A DNA stretch of 64,000 bases from Burkholderiales bacterium Ga0077544 (GCA_001464355.1 LNEU01000026.1:1-64000), one strand, 5' to 3'; positions 46,431 to 57,284 are shown, counted from the first letter of the stretch. Notes: generated from the sequence alone by a model not told the origin. Numbers and translations: made by a program.

Positions 46431-47282
46431 TCAAAGCTGTCTGGCAGCAAAGGTATTGCAGGAATTCAAATCCCCACCTTGAATCCCGCGCTGAAACCAG
46501 CGCACGCGTTGTGCCGAGGTTCCATGTGTAAATGAATCGGGCACCACATGGCCTTGCGACTGCTTCTGCAAAGTATCATCGCCAATCGCACTGGCTGCTT
46601 TCAAGGCACTTTCGACATCACCGTCTTCCAGTATGCTGCGCGCCTGATTGGCGTGATACGCCCACACTCCGGCGAAGCAATCTGCCTGCAACTCCAGCTT
46701 GACCGAAATCGCGTTCGCCTGTTTTTGCGTACCGCTACGGCGCACCTGTTCCACTTTTTCTGTGATCCCGCTAATGTGCTGTACGTGATGGCCGACTTCA
46801 TGTGCGATCACATAAGCCTGCGCAAAATCGCTAGAGACGCGGAAACGGTCGCGCATGGTTTGATAAAACGCAAGATCGATATAGATCTTTTGATCGCCAG
46901 GGCAATAGAAAGGGCCTGATGCCGTATCACCGGTGCCGCAAGCAGTCGGCGTCTGCCCGGTAAACAACACAAGCTTCGGCTTGATGTATGTTGCGCCTTG
47001 CGAACGGAAAATAGGATCCCATGTATCTTCGGTATCCGCCAAAACCGTCGCTACGAATCGCGCCATCGGGTCGTCAGCCGGTGGGCGCTGCGCAGATTCC
47101 TGTTGCGTCATTTGACTGCCATCACCGCTCAACAAACTGATGATCGTGGCCGGGCTGACGCCAAAGAAGTACGAACCAAGCAGCGCAATGACGATCGTTC
47201 CGATACCGATGGAACGGCCACCAAAACCGCCGCCGCGCCGGTCTTCAACATTGTCGCTTTCGCGATTGCCTTCCCATTTCAT
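46431..47282 (-). CDS. YpfJ-family neutral zinc metallopeptidase
   Basis: 283 residues. One N-terminal membrane helix (IGTIVIALLGSYFFGVSPATI) after a Gly/Arg-rich start, then the zinc motif YVIAHEVGHHVQH and the downstream ELQADCFAGVWA with a third-ligand candidate. Belongs to the neutral zinc metallopeptidase family; substrate not known. An Ala/Gln/Pro-rich linker precedes the catalytic part. Confidence 0.9.
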   Translation of the reverse strand: MKWEGNRESDNVEDRRGGGFGGRSIGIGTIVIALLGSYFFGVSPATIISLLSGDGSQMTQQESAQRPPADDPMARFVATVLADTEDTWDPIFRSQGATYIKPKLVLFTGQTPTACGTGDTASGPFYCPGDQKIYIDLAFYQTMRDRFRVSSDFAQAYVIAHEVGHHVQHISGITEKVEQVRRSGTQKQANAISVKLELQADCFAGVWAYHANQARSILEDGDVESALKAASAIGDDTLQKQSQGHVVPDSFTHGTSAQRVRWFQRGIQGGDLNSCNTFAARQL

Positions 47283-47333
47283 GGCGTCTCCAGCCCGGTT
47301 TTTTCACCGAAAAATGATCGAAACTACAGTAAA

Positions 47334-48026
47334 TCAGGCAGCCGAACGCGCAGCGACTTCTGCCTCGTAGCGCGCAAAACTGTTTTTCAGTTTATCGTCC
47401 GCGGCATCAGGACAATTGATCGTCACGCCCAGATCACCCAGCAAGCCATCCTTCAAGCCATACACCCAACCATGGATAGTCAATTCCTGTCCGCGTTCCC
47501 ATGCGTCCTGCACGATCGTCGTACGGCACACATTGGCAACCTGTTCAATCACATTCAATTCGCATAAGCGATCATGCTGTGCCTGGGTAGGCAAGGTATC
47601 GCCAAGATAACGGCCATACTTTTGATGCACGTCTTGCACATGACGCAGCCAGTTATCCGCCAAACCCACGCGGCGGCGCATCATCGCTGCATGCACACCG
47701 GAACAGCCGTAATGGCCGCAGACGATCACATGCTTGACGCCCAGCACATCCACTGCAAACTGTAATACCGATAAACAATTCAGGTCAGAATGCGCGACCA
47801 CGTTGGCGATATTTCTGTGAACGAATAATTCACCAGGCGCCAGATCGACAATTTCATTTGCGGGAACGCGGCTGTCTGAACAACCTATCCACAAATATTC
47901 AGGCGACTGTTGTGCAGCAAGCTTGACGAAAAAATCTGGATCTTCCGCCACCTTTTCAGCTGCCCATGCACGATTTTTCTGGAACAGTTGTTCCAGTTCG
48001 AGTACTTCTTTCTTTTTATCTGTCAT
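47334..48026 (-). CDS. can: Beta-class carbonic anhydrase
   Basis: 230 residues from the ATG at 48026. Zinc ligands are seen in GCSDSRVPANEIV (Cys, Asp) and IVCGHYGCSGVHA (His, Cys). Supplies bicarbonate at ambient CO2. Most similar in layout to E. coli Can. A tandem repeat region lies upstream of its promoter side. Confidence 0.94.
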   Translation of the reverse strand: MTDKKKEVLELEQLFQKNRAWAAEKVAEDPDFFVKLAAQQSPEYLWIGCSDSRVPANEIVDLAPGELFVHRNIANVVAHSDLNCLSVLQFAVDVLGVKHVIVCGHYGCSGVHAAMMRRRVGLADNWLRHVQDVHQKYGRYLGDTLPTQAQHDRLCELNVIEQVANVCRTTIVQDAWERGQELTIHGWVYGLKDGLLGDLGVTINCPDAADDKLKNSFARYEAEVAARSAA

Positions 48027-48124
48027 TTCAATCAATCAGGCTTAAAGCTCGATACGCAGGCGGCGTATCAACAATGGCTGCCATTTTATCCGGAATTATC
48101 ACTAAATGAAGGGCTTGATCTTCC

Positions 48125-48168
48125 GTCTTGCGTCTGTCTTGTATCTGTCTTGTATCTGTCTTGTGTCA
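48125..48168. repeat. Tandem array of four 11-bp repeats
   Basis: Four consecutive units (GTCTTGCGTCT, GTCTTGTATCT, GTCTTGTATCT, GTCTTGTGTCA), the middle two identical. It lies between the can start and the dnaJ terminator and could vary in copy number. Not a CRISPR: no spacers. Confidence 0.85.
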
Positions 48169-48177
48169 CAGCCGTAA

Positions 48178-48209
48178 AAAATGCCGGTCGATTTCTCGAC
48201 CGGCATTTT
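48178..48209. terminator. Bidirectional terminator after dnaJ
   Basis: A perfect 14-bp stem (48178-48191 with 48196-48209), TTTC loop and A/T tracts at both edges, downstream of dnaJ on the minus strand. Confidence 0.88.
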
Positions 48210-48227
48210 CTGCGAATATGTGAAACC

Positions 48228-49352
48228 TTATTCGAAGAATTCCTTGACCTTGTCTTTCCATGACTTGGTTTGCGGACTGTGTTTCGAACCACCTTCTATC
48301 GTCAACTCTTCAAACTCACGCAGCAACTCCTTTTGACGTTCAGTCAGCGTGACTGGTGTTTCCACTACGACGTGGCAGAACAAATCGCCGGCATAACCTG
48401 AACGCACGCCTTTGATACCCTTGCTGCGCAGACGGAAAGTCTTGCCCGACTGAGTACCCTCAGGAATCGTGAACGATGCCTTGCCACTCAAGGTTGGCAC
48501 TTCGATTTCGCCACCCAAAGCCGCTTTTGCAAACGAGATTGGAATCTCGCAATGCAGATCGTCGCCTTCGCGCTGGAACATCGCGTGCTGCTTGATGCGA
48601 ATTTCAACATACAAGTCACCTGAAGGACCGCCGTTCATGCCAGGCTCACCATTGCCGGATGAGCGTATGCGCATGCCGTCATCGATACCGGATGGAATTT
48701 TGACTTCCAGCGTTTTGTTGCGCTTGATCTTGCCGGCGCCGCTACATGCGGTACATGGAGAAGGATTGATCTTGCCGCTACCGTGACATTTAGGGCAGGT
48801 TTGCAGCACGCTAAAGAAGCCTTGCTGCATACGGACTTGCCCATGACCACCGCAAGTCGTACAGGTGACAGGCGCTGTGCCTGGTTTGGCGCCGCTGCCA
48901 TCACAGGTTTCGCAACTATCCCACGAAGGAACACGGATCGTGGTGTCGTAACCGTGTGCTGCCTGTTCCAATGTGATTTCGAGGTTGTAACGCAAATCAG
49001 CGCCGCGATAAACCTGCGGACCACCACGACCGCCGCGACCGCCGCCAGCTTGACCGAAAATGTCACCAAATATATCGCCGAAGGCATCGGCAAAACCGCC
49101 GCCCCCACCTCCGCCACCCATATTCGGGTCTACGCCGGCATGGCCGTAACGGTCATAGGCATCGCGCTTCTGGGGATCAGACAACATTTCGTAGGCTTCT
49201 TTGGCCTCCTTGAATTTGTCTTCCGCACCCTTGCTATCCGGATTGCGATCCGGATGATGCTTCATCGCCAGCTTGCGATAGGCCTTCTTTATTTCTTCAT
49301 CGGAAGCATTCTTTGCCAAGCCAAGAATTTCGTAAAAATCACGTTTTGCCAT
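48228..49352 (-). CDS. dnaJ: Chaperone DnaJ
   Basis: 374 residues, complete type I Hsp40: J-domain with HPD ([12 protein letters not shown]), a Gly/Phe-rich linker (about 75-105), four CxxCxGxG zinc repeats ([32 protein letters not shown]) and a C-terminal substrate domain. Works with DnaK and GrpE. Confidence 0.98.
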   Translation of the reverse strand: MAKRDFYEILGLAKNASDEEIKKAYRKLAMKHHPDRNPDSKGAEDKFKEAKEAYEMLSDPQKRDAYDRYGHAGVDPNMGGGGGGGGFADAFGDIFGDIFGQAGGGRGGRGGPQVYRGADLRYNLEITLEQAAHGYDTTIRVPSWDSCETCDGSGAKPGTAPVTCTTCGGHGQVRMQQGFFSVLQTCPKCHGSGKINPSPCTACSGAGKIKRNKTLEVKIPSGIDDGMRIRSSGNGEPGMNGGPSGDLYVEIRIKQHAMFQREGDDLHCEIPISFAKAALGGEIEVPTLSGKASFTIPEGTQSGKTFRLRSKGIKGVRSGYAGDLFCHVVVETPVTLTERQKELLREFEELTIEGGSKHSPQTKSWKDKVKEFFE

Positions 49353-49393
49353 CTGTAGGCACCCTGTTTCTTTATGTACTTATTTATGCAAAA

Positions 49394-49438
49394 CGCCGAG
49401 TCGAGGTTTTTCAACCTTGAACCCGGCGAGTCTTACGA
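49394..49438 (-). other. Imperfect hairpin between dnaK and dnaJ
   Basis: A stem built from CGCCG/CGGCG at the edges and an inner TCGAGGTT/AACCTTGA pair (one wobble) lies in the 178-nt gap between dnaK and dnaJ. Lacking a T-run, it may attenuate read-through into dnaJ or stabilise the dnaK mRNA. Confidence 0.4.
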
Positions 49439-49530
49439 CATCAGACGATTAACAAATCACAGCACTTCGCACAATTAATTAAAGTGCCAGGCAGCTTTGC
49501 CATTCACATCCAGGCCGCTTGACCAATCAA

Positions 49531-51480
49531 TTATTTGTCTTTTACTTCTTTGAAGTCAGCATCGACGACATCATCCTGCTGCGCCTTGGCTTCTGCATGG
49601 CCAGCATCATGACCACCTGCGCCTGGATCGCCAGCTGCACCAGCAGCTTGTTGTGCTTGCATATCGGCATACATCTTCTCGCCGAGTTTTTGCGCGGCCG
49701 CCGACAAGGCTGCGGATTTTTCATCGATAGCGGCTTTGTCGCTGCCTTTCAATGCATCTTCCAGATCCTTGATCGCTGCTTCGATTTTTTCCTTCTCGCC
49801 GGCTTCCAGTTTGTCGCCGTATTCTGCCAGCGATTTGCGGGTCGAATGCACCAGTGCATCGCCTTGGTTGTGCGCTTCGGCGACTTCTTTCAGACGTTTG
49901 TCTTCTTCCGCATTGGCTTCGGCGTCCTGCACCATTTTTTGAATTTCTTCTTCGGTCAAACCTGAATTTGCCTTGATGGTGATCTTGTTTTCCTTGCCGG
50001 TAGCCTTGTCTTTCGCGCCGACGTGCAAGATACCGTTAGCGTCGATGTCGAAGGTCACTTCAATCTGTGGCGTACCGCGTGCCGATGGTGGAATACCTTC
50101 CAGATTGAATTCGCCCAAGCCTTTGTTGCCCACTGCCATTTCGCGCTCACCTTGGTAAACCTTGATGGTTACCGCAGGCTGATTGTCGTCAGCGGTCGAG
50201 AACACTTGGCTGAACTTGGTCGGGATCGTGGTGTTTTTCTGAATCATCTTGGTCATCACGCCGCCAAGAGTTTCGATACCGAGTGACAGTGGTGTAACGT
50301 CGAGCAACAACAGATCTTTACGATCGCCGGACAAGACCGAACCTTGAATCGCTGCACCGACTGCAACCGCTTCATCAGGGTTGACGTCTTTGCGTGGTTC
50401 CTTGCCAAAGAAGTCTTTGACTGTCTCTTGCACTTTAGGCATACGGGTCATGCCGCCAACCAGAATGATGTCGTCGATGTCCGATACTTTGACGCCAGCA
50501 TCCTTGATCGCCATTTTGCATGGCTCGATGGTTTTCGCGATCAGTTCTTCAACCAGCGATTCCAGTTTGGCACGCGTGATTTTCAGGTTCAAATGGACAG
50601 GCGCGCCGTTCGCCATAGCGATGTACGGTTCGTTGATTTCGGTTTGCTGCGACGACGACAATTCGATCTTCGCGCGTTCTGCCGAAGCCTTGATACGTTG
50701 CAGTGCAATCGCGTCTTTGCTCAGGTCGAGACCGTTGATTTTTTTGAATTCGTCAATGATGTAATCGATGATGCGTTGATCGAAATCTTCACCGCCGAGG
50801 AAGGTGTCGCCATTGGTCGACAAGACTTCAAATTGCATTTCGCCATCAACGTCAGCGATTTCGATAATCGAGATATCGAAGGTACCGCCGCCCAGATCGT
50901 ACACGGCAATCTTGCGATCGCCCTTGCCGCCCTTGTCGAGGCCGAACGCCAACGCTGCCGCGGTTGGCTCATTGATGATGCGTTTGACATCCAGACCGGC
51001 GATACGGCCAGCGTCTTTGGTTGCCTGACGTTGTGCATCGTTGAAATACGCAGGAACGGTAATGACTGCTTCAGTCACTTCTTCGCCGAGGTAATCTTCA
51101 GCGGTTTTTTTCATTTTGCGCAGGATTTCTGCCGAAATTTGCTGTGCCGCCAGCTTTTTGTCGCGCACCGAAATCCATGCGTCGCCGTTGTCGGCTTTGA
51201 CGATTTGATACGGCATCATGCCGATATCTTTCTGCACTTCTTTTTCGTCGAATTTACGGCCGATCAAACGCTTGACTGCGTACAGCGTGTTTTTAGGATT
51301 GGTGACCGCTTGGCGTTTGGCTGGAGCGCCAACCAGAATTTCGCCGTCTTCCTGATATGCGATCACGGATGGCGTAGTACGTGCACCTTCCGAGTTTTCG
51401 ATGACTTTAGGCTTGCCACCTTCCATGATTGCTACGCAGGAGTTGGTCGTGCCCAAATCGATACCGATTATTTTGCCCAT
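49531..51480 (-). CDS. dnaK: Chaperone DnaK (Hsp70)
   Basis: 649 residues. The N-terminal [43 protein letters not shown] and the linker/substrate domain [14 protein letters not shown] are all canonical, ending with the acidic, Gly/Ala-rich tail of proteobacterial DnaK. Its own sigma-32 promoter lies in the short gap after grpE. A 387-codon antisense frame across the gene is not considered real. Confidence 0.99.
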   Translation of the reverse strand: MGKIIGIDLGTTNSCVAIMEGGKPKVIENSEGARTTPSVIAYQEDGEILVGAPAKRQAVTNPKNTLYAVKRLIGRKFDEKEVQKDIGMMPYQIVKADNGDAWISVRDKKLAAQQISAEILRKMKKTAEDYLGEEVTEAVITVPAYFNDAQRQATKDAGRIAGLDVKRIINEPTAAALAFGLDKGGKGDRKIAVYDLGGGTFDISIIEIADVDGEMQFEVLSTNGDTFLGGEDFDQRIIDYIIDEFKKINGLDLSKDAIALQRIKASAERAKIELSSSQQTEINEPYIAMANGAPVHLNLKITRAKLESLVEELIAKTIEPCKMAIKDAGVKVSDIDDIILVGGMTRMPKVQETVKDFFGKEPRKDVNPDEAVAVGAAIQGSVLSGDRKDLLLLDVTPLSLGIETLGGVMTKMIQKNTTIPTKFSQVFSTADDNQPAVTIKVYQGEREMAVGNKGLGEFNLEGIPPSARGTPQIEVTFDIDANGILHVGAKDKATGKENKITIKANSGLTEEEIQKMVQDAEANAEEDKRLKEVAEAHNQGDALVHSTRKSLAEYGDKLEAGEKEKIEAAIKDLEDALKGSDKAAIDEKSAALSAAAQKLGEKMYADMQAQQAAGAAGDPGAGGHDAGHAEAKAQQDDVVDADFKEVKDK

Positions 51481-51545
51481 GATGGTCTTTCCCTTAAATG
51501 TCTGTAATACGAAATATTGGTTAACTACGAAATTTGATGTGTCTA

Positions 51546-51573
51546 ATATGCGGTGCGAATGCGTGCTTTCAAG
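51546..51573 (-). promoter_or_regulatory. Sigma-32-like promoter of dnaK
   Basis: On the minus strand CTTGAAA (51567-51573), a 13-nt spacer and CCGCATAT (51546-51553) match the heat-shock consensus CTTGAAA-N11/14-CCCCATNT with one mismatch. It sits right after the grpE stop codon. Confidence 0.75.
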
Positions 51574-52110
51574 CTATTTTTCTTGTGCCACGGTCACCAA
51601 GGCCGGTCGCAACAGGCGATCAGCGATCAAATAGCCTTTTTGCAGTGTGCTGACGATGGTGTTGGCTTCCTGATCTGCCGGCACCATGGAAATCGCCTGA
51701 TGCTTCATCGGGTCCAGCTTGTCGCCTTGCTGCGGCTTGATTTCCAGCAAACGGTTTTTTTCGAAGGCAGCGCTCAACTGCTTCAAGGTCATTTCGACGC
51801 CTTCCTTCAAGGATTCGATAGAAGGTGTTTCAACTTGCAAAGCCATTTCCAGGCTGTCTTTTACCGGCACCAGCGCTTCGGCAAAACCTTCAATCGCAAA
51901 CTTGTGCGCTCGGGTCACGTCTTCCTGCGCGCGACGACGGAAATTCTCGACTTCGGCCTTGGCACGCAAGAATGAATCCTGCAATTCCTGCACGAGCTGC
52001 TGCGAAGCAGCGAGTTGCTCTTCCAGCGTTTGTGCAGGTGCCGCAGCATCGGTCGCCGCCGGCTGGTCGATCGATGCGGCCTGCTCGGCGTATTTATCCT
52101 GGTCTTGCAT
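51574..52110 (-). CDS. grpE: Nucleotide exchange factor GrpE
   Basis: 178 residues from the ATG at 52110 ([15 protein letters not shown]), with a GGAG site upstream. A long coiled-coil N-terminal half ([36 protein letters not shown]) and C-terminal beta domain ending with [18 protein letters not shown]-type residues. Recharges DnaK with ATP. Confidence 0.97.
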   Translation of the reverse strand: MQDQDKYAEQAASIDQPAATDAAAPAQTLEEQLAASQQLVQELQDSFLRAKAEVENFRRRAQEDVTRAHKFAIEGFAEALVPVKDSLEMALQVETPSIESLKEGVEMTLKQLSAAFEKNRLLEIKPQQGDKLDPMKHQAISMVPADQEANTIVSTLQKGYLIADRLLRPALVTVAQEK

Positions 52111-52165
52111 GAAAAAATCTCCAACAATCAATGAGTTATGACAAAAATTGTCAATGCGACACAAC

Positions 52166-52196
52166 ACATGAGGCTATCCCTTACTATTTCAAGGGG
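52166..52196 (-). promoter_or_regulatory. Sigma-32-like promoter of grpE
   Basis: On the minus strand CCCCTTGAAA (the CTTGAAA at 52187-52193), 13 nt, then CCTCATGT (52166-52173). It matches the heat-shock consensus with one -10 mismatch, and would start transcripts near 52158, about 50 nt before the grpE ATG. Confidence 0.78.
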
Positions 52197-52369
52197 TATT
52201 TTTGTGAAATGTGCATAAAGGCATAAAGCGGCGATGATATCCCGCTTGGAAGCCCGTTACGAGGGGCTTATTACAAAAATTACTTATTCAAGTGATGGTA
52301 TTTCCGGCACGCGAATGAGGCCAAGCATAGGGATGGCTGTTGAAGTCCTCTTCGCCTGAGGAGCGGATT

Positions 52370-52435
52370 GTGAAATTGCCTGTTATTGTGGTGTCGATTA
52401 TTGCCTGTAACGCGATTGCCGTTGCCGTGATCTGA
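52370..52435 (+). CDS. Candidate 21-residue hydrophobic small protein
   Basis: GTG start six nt after an AGGAG ribosome site, coding a single strongly hydrophobic stretch (KLPVIVVSIIACNAIAVAVI) before TGA. The composition resembles small inner-membrane peptides, but the frame is so short that chance cannot be excluded. Confidence 0.25.
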   Translation: MKLPVIVVSIIACNAIAVAVI

Positions 52436-52589
52436 CGCAGCAACCTGTAAAACGGACCAGATAATCATGGAGCAGTGCAGGCAGGCTAATGTCCAGGTCA
52501 TAGTTGTGCTCTGGTTTCTGCTGTTTTCCCCAACATACAAGAACCTTGCGGACAAATCGCTACCTTCCGATCATCCTGACCTTCAGACA

Positions 52590-53696
52590 CTAATCTGAAG
52601 CACCCAGACGTGCCGCCTCTGCTTTTGAAATCCGTGCCTGTTCCTCGCGCTCTTCCCGCATGGCTGGCGATAAAATCGTCGGCCAACCTATCATGTGCAG
52701 TTCCGCAATCTGCGCCAGGGCCTTGATCCAGGCGTCGTCTTCATTCAGACACGCAATATAGTTGAAGTCCTGGCCACCGGCCTGCAGAAAGTCGTGGCGC
52801 ACCTCCATCGCAATCTCTTCCAGCGTTTCCAGACAATCGCTGGTAAAGCCAGGGCAAATCACGTCTATGCGTTTGATGCCTTCTTGTGCAAGTTTTTTTA
52901 CGGTAGGCGCAGTGTACGGTTGCAGCCATTCAGCCTTGCCGAAGCGCGACTGGAAAGTCACCAAATACTGATCCTGCGTCAAGCCCAGTTCCTTTGCCAG
53001 CAAACGTGCTGTCTTGTGGCATTCGCAATGATAAGGATCGCCGAGCAGCAAGGTACGTTTCGGTACACCGTGAAAGCTCATGATCAGCTTGTCCGGGCGA
53101 CCGGACATATCCCAGTGAGCGAGTACTGACTTTTGCAAGGCACGGATATAGGCTTCGTGATCGTGGTAATGCTTGATGAAACGCAGCTCAGGCACATTGC
53201 GCTCTTGCGCATAGTGCTTGAATACCGCATCGAAAATCGATGCAGTCGTTGTCCCCGAATACTGCGGATAGGCAGGCAATACCAGAATGCGATCACAACC
53301 CTCCGCCTTCAACTGCCGCAACACATCGGGCACGGATGGGCTGCCGTAGCGCATTGCATACTCCACCCTGACTTCATGACCGCGCGCACCCAAATAGCCT
53401 CTCAGCAGTTTGGCCTGCTTCTCGGTATGCACTTTGAGCGGCGAACCCTCGTTGGTCCAGATCGATGCATATTTTTTCGCTGATTGACCGGAACGAAACG
53501 GCAAAATGATCATGTTCAGAATGAACCACCAGATCGCACGCGGAATTTCCACCACGCGCGGATCGGACAAAAACTCTCTTAAATACGGCCGCACTGCCGA
53601 CGCTGTCGGCGCGTTCGGCGTACCGAGATTGATCAGTACGATGGCCGTTTTGGGCACGCTGCCATGGGTGTACGGCGGTTCGGTTCTAAATGGCAT
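52590..53696 (-). CDS. hemH: Ferrochelatase
   Basis: 368 residues from the ATG at 53696 ([20 protein letters not shown]). Inserts Fe2+ into protoporphyrin IX to make haem. Shows [20 protein letters not shown]-type start (seen as INLGTPNAP), FSSHGLP-like [21 protein letters not shown] and [17 protein letters not shown]. The longer reading frame from 53759 adds residues overlapping the recN end. Confidence 0.96.
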   Translation of the reverse strand: MPFRTEPPYTHGSVPKTAIVLINLGTPNAPTASAVRPYLREFLSDPRVVEIPRAIWWFILNMIILPFRSGQSAKKYASIWTNEGSPLKVHTEKQAKLLRGYLGARGHEVRVEYAMRYGSPSVPDVLRQLKAEGCDRILVLPAYPQYSGTTTASIFDAVFKHYAQERNVPELRFIKHYHDHEAYIRALQKSVLAHWDMSGRPDKLIMSFHGVPKRTLLLGDPYHCECHKTARLLAKELGLTQDQYLVTFQSRFGKAEWLQPYTAPTVKKLAQEGIKRIDVICPGFTSDCLETLEEIAMEVRHDFLQAGGQDFNYIACLNEDDAWIKALAQIAELHMIGWPTILSPAMREEREEQARISKAEAARLGASD

Positions 53697-53755
53697 GTGG
53701 CTCTGGAATGTAAATAATAAGGAAAATGGAGTTGCAGGACGAACTACTGGAACGA

Positions 53756-55405
53756 TCAAGTAGCCAGTAGTTCGCGTGCATGTGTGCGTGTGGTCGCGGT
53801 GATTTCCAGCCCGCCCAGCATGCGCGCAATTTCTTCCACGCGTGCAGCGGCATCGAGTGCATCAATCGATGACAAGGTTTTACCTAGAGTACTTTGCTTG
53901 CTGACTTGAAAATGCTGATTCGCCTGGCTGGCGACTTGCGGCAGATGCGTGACGCACAAGACTTGTCTGTCCTGCCCAAGCTTGCGCAGCAAGCGGCCCA
54001 CCACTTCGGCCACGCCGCCGCCGATGCCGCTATCGACTTCATCGAAAATCAGCGTCGGCGTCGCAGTGGCACTCGATGTGATGACAGAAATCGCCAAAGC
54101 AATCCGTGCCAGTTCCCCCCCCGATGCGACTTTGGCGAGCGGTCGCGGCGTGGTGCCGGCATGGGCGGCAACCATGAATTCGATTTGTTCCATGCCGTAG
54201 GAGGCGGGTTCGCAGGACTGCAAGGCAATCGCAAATTTGCCTCCCGTCATGCTGAGTTCCTGCATCGCCACCGTCACCGCATTGCTCAAGGCTTGGGCGG
54301 CCTTGGTGCGCGCCCTGGATAACTTTTGCGCCGCAGCAATGTAAGCTGCTTTCAATTTTTCTTCCTGCGCGCGCAAGGCGTCGAGGTCGCTGGCGTCGGC
54401 CAGTTGTATCAATTGCGCGGACAAGGTTTCCAGTTCTTGCGGCAAGTCGTCGGCCGCCACATGGAATTTGCGCGAGGCGGAATGGATATTCTCTAGGCGG
54501 GTTTCCACTTCGCGTAAACGCGTCGGGTCCAGTTCGACGCGACTCAAATAATCATTCAACGCATAGACCGCTTCCTGCAATTGAATCCGTGCCGGTTCCA
54601 GCGCATCCAGCACCGGCTGCAAACCCGCATCCAGATCGATCAATTTGCCTATACGGATATTCAGTGAAGACAGCTGCGACAAGATAGGAGCGGAATCCGA
54701 TTCGGATATCAGCGTCAGCGCATCTTGCGCACCTTCAATCAGGCTGGCCGCATGCGACAGGCGGCTGTGTTCATTGCTGATGTCGGACCATTCGCCGGGC
54801 TTGACTGCAAGTTTTTCCAGTTCTCCGACTTGCCATTCAAGACGTTCACGTTCCAGCAAAACATTCTTGGCATTGGTTTCAAATTCTTCGCGTTGCTTGG
54901 CGAGTGCGCGCCAGGTTTTATAAGCGGTCGCAACCGCTTTCACTTCATCCTGCAAGCCGGCCTGGTTATCCAGCAACACGCGTTGCGCATCTTGCTTCAG
55001 CAGGAATTGATGCGCATGCTGGCCATGAATATCGACCAGCTTTTCGCCCAGCTCGCGCAATTGCGTTGCTGTCGCGCTGATACCGTTGATAAAAGCTTTG
55101 GAGCGACCGGCATTGTCGATGACACGACGCAGCAGCGCGCCACCTTCTTCATTGGTGAATTCATTTTCCGCGAGCCAGACATCGAGTTCAGGGCTGGCAG
55201 AAAACTCCGCCGTGATATCCGCCTTGGATGCGCCTTCGCGCACTACACTCGCATCGCCACGTCCGCCCAGGGCCAATGCCAAGGCATCGATCAGGATCGA
55301 TTTTCCCGCACCGGTTTCACCGGTAAATACCGAGAAGCCTGATGAGAACTCAAGTTCAATCGCTTCGACGATCACGAAATCGCGGATGGAAAGCGTGCGC
55401 AACAT
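53756..55405 (-). CDS. recN: DNA repair protein RecN
   Basis: 549-residue SMC-like ATPase. Walker [19 protein letters not shown], long coiled-coil middle, ABC signature [13 protein letters not shown], Walker [22 protein letters not shown]. Supports double-strand break repair with RecA. The signature Ser-Gly-Gly codons contain a run of eight G at 54115-54122 (coding strand). No LexA box was found upstream. Confidence 0.96.
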   Translation of the reverse strand: MLRTLSIRDFVIVEAIELEFSSGFSVFTGETGAGKSILIDALALALGGRGDASVVREGASKADITAEFSASPELDVWLAENEFTNEEGGALLRRVIDNAGRSKAFINGISATATQLRELGEKLVDIHGQHAHQFLLKQDAQRVLLDNQAGLQDEVKAVATAYKTWRALAKQREEFETNAKNVLLERERLEWQVGELEKLAVKPGEWSDISNEHSRLSHAASLIEGAQDALTLISESDSAPILSQLSSLNIRIGKLIDLDAGLQPVLDALEPARIQLQEAVYALNDYLSRVELDPTRLREVETRLENIHSASRKFHVAADDLPQELETLSAQLIQLADASDLDALRAQEEKLKAAYIAAAQKLSRARTKAAQALSNAVTVAMQELSMTGGKFAIALQSCEPASYGMEQIEFMVAAHAGTTPRPLAKVASGGELARIALAISVITSSATATPTLIFDEVDSGIGGGVAEVVGRLLRKLGQDRQVLCVTHLPQVASQANQHFQVSKQSTLGKTLSSIDALDAAARVEEIARMLGGLEITATTRTHARELLAT

Positions 55406-55541
55406 GTGGAGTGGATTCTTCCCGAGTAGTTCGATCTTGCTGCAAGCAACAAATTAGATTTGGACCGACGTAACAATAGCTGAATATAATTTAAACGATG
55501 CTGCAAAAAATTAGCCATGGACGCACGGCCAGCCATGAAAG

Positions 55542-56480
55542 TTATTTTAATCGTCCGTGCACCGATGGATATTCGTTCCAGTGCAATTTTTCGCGCAAAG
55601 TATCGTAATAACTCCAGCCTTCAGGATGCAGGAAGGTAATCGTATCTTCGGCGCTTTTCACAATGATGCGATCGCCGTGCTGCAGGCGCGCCACCGATTG
55701 CATGTCAAAGTTGACGTTACTGTCGCGACCTCCGACGACTTCAATCACGATTTCGCTGGATTCAGACACCACGATAGGACGATTCGATAGAGCGTGCGGG
55801 GCAATCGGCACTAGCACGATGCCGGACAAGCTAGGATGCAGCAAAGGACCGCCGGCGGATAAGGAGTAAGCGGTGGAGCCGGTAGGCGTCGCGACGATCA
55901 AACCATCGGAGCGCTGGTTATACATATAGTGTCCGTCGACATGCACGCACAGCTCAACCATGCCGGAACCCGACCCGCGCGATAGTACGACATCGTTCAA
56001 GGCCAGCGTGTGATGCATGACCGAACCGTCACGCTCGAGGGTGCCCTGCAGCAGACTGCGTTTTTCAGAGGTGACCTTGCCGTTCAACATCTCTTGCAAT
56101 AGCGGCATCATGTCGTCGAGCGAGATGTCGGTCATGAAACCGAGCCTGCCCTGATTGATCCCTATCATGGGCACATGGTAAGGCGCCAATTGGCGCGCAA
56201 TCCCGAGCATGGTGCCGTCACCACCGACGATGATCGCCACATCGGCGAGTTCGCCGATGTCGATCAGATCCATGGATTCATAGCGATCGAGATGGAAACG
56301 ATCGGCAGTCTGCGTGCCGAACACCACGCGGCGACCGGTTTCTTTCAGGAAATCGGCAATCTGCGTCAATGAATGCGCGATATCGTCAACCGTATGCGCA
56401 GTCTCACCCGCTTTTTGCTTGGCGAAAATTGCAATGGTTTGAAAGGACGAGGCTGTATAGGGATGTGAGGTAGGCAACAT
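55542..56480 (-). CDS. nadK: NAD kinase
   Basis: 312 residues. Active-site GGDGTMLGIARQL, the LGFMTD-type segment GINQGRLGFMTD, conserved ALNDVVLSRGSGSGMVELC and the GSTAYSLSAGGP phosphate-binding loop. Makes NADP. Transcribed toward recN. Confidence 0.97.
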   Translation of the reverse strand: MLPTSHPYTASSFQTIAIFAKQKAGETAHTVDDIAHSLTQIADFLKETGRRVVFGTQTADRFHLDRYESMDLIDIGELADVAIIVGGDGTMLGIARQLAPYHVPMIGINQGRLGFMTDISLDDMMPLLQEMLNGKVTSEKRSLLQGTLERDGSVMHHTLALNDVVLSRGSGSGMVELCVHVDGHYMYNQRSDGLIVATPTGSTAYSLSAGGPLLHPSLSGIVLVPIAPHALSNRPIVVSESSEIVIEVVGGRDSNVNFDMQSVARLQHGDRIIVKSAEDTITFLHPEGWSYYDTLREKLHWNEYPSVHGRLK

Positions 56481-56591
56481 GCTGCAGATTAGACCATAAT
56501 TCCCCTTTATCTTGCACTATGCGATGCAGCATGAGCAGGAATAAATTTTCAACACACTGGCAAAATCATCTGCAGAATCGGATATTCCCGC

Positions 56592-57284
56592 ATGAATTCT
56601 TCACCTGTCAAAGCCGTTTTATTCGATCTGGACGATACCTTATGGCCGCTGGTGCCCACCCTGATCAAGGCCGAAGCCACGTTATACGACTGGCTGACCC
56701 TGCATATTCCGGGTGTCGTGCAGCGCTTCAGCAATGAAGAACTACGCCAACTGCGCATGGAACTATTGCCGACCAAACCGGAATATCAATTCAATGTATG
56801 GGCCTTGCGTCATGCCGCATTGACGCATGCCTGCCACCTCACCAGTGAAAACAAGGAACTGGTCGATCAGGCGATGGCTGTATTTTCAAAAGCGCGCAAT
56901 GCCGTGACGCTGTTCGACGATGTAGTGCCGGGCCTGGCAAGTTTGAGCGGGCAATATATGGTGGGTTCGATTTCGAATGGATTCGCGGATCTGGCGGCGA
57001 TAGGCATAGCCCAGCATTTTCGAACCTCCATCGCAGCACATCAATTCGGCAGCGCCAAACCAAATCCGGAAATTTTCCTTGCTGCGTGTGATGCGCTTGC
57101 GATTGCGCCGCATGAAGCGGTATACGTTGGCGACGACCCCCTGCTGGATGTTCAAGGCGCCCAAAGCGCCGGCTTGCACGCGGTATGGATGAATCGCTTT
57201 CAGCGCACATTGCCCGACCATATTGTGCCGGCGGCCAGTTTCACGACGCTGCACGAACTCGACGCTTGGCTGAAGCGCGCATAA
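56592..57284 (+). CDS. HAD-IA family hydrolase
   Basis: 230 residues. Motif I AVLFDLDDTLWPL, motif II GSISNGFADL, Lys in SAKPNPEIFLAA and motif IV VYVGDDPLLDVQGA; the cap insertion follows motif I. Phosphatase of unknown substrate, similar to the YrfG/Gph-type group. Next to hrcA in the same direction. Confidence 0.88.
   Translation: MNSSPVKAVLFDLDDTLWPLVPTLIKAEATLYDWLTLHIPGVVQRFSNEELRQLRMELLPTKPEYQFNVWALRHAALTHACHLTSENKELVDQAMAVFSKARNAVTLFDDVVPGLASLSGQYMVGSISNGFADLAAIGIAQHFRTSIAAHQFGSAKPNPEIFLAACDALAIAPHEAVYVGDDPLLDVQGAQSAGLHAVWMNRFQRTLPDHIVPAASFTTLHELDAWLKRA

Larger units (their letters stand above)
52111..52589. other. grpE / hemH intergenic region
   Basis: About 480 nt. It contains the grpE promoter and a small peptide candidate; the remainder (52200-52360 and 52440-52589) shows nothing recognisable. 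A 91-codon minus-strand frame at 52280-52555 lacks convincing features. Confidence 0.45.

Noticed and set aside
48125-48168. Tandem repeats considered as a CRISPR
   Set aside because: Units are contiguous 11-mers without spacers and no cas genes are present.
50344-51507. A 387-codon open frame antisense to dnaK
   Set aside because: Antisense frames over dnaK are a known codon-bias artefact; residue content (many His/Phe/Arg) is not protein-like.
52280-52555. A 91-codon minus-strand frame between hemH and grpE
   Set aside because: His/Asn-rich chance-like composition and no ribosome site.
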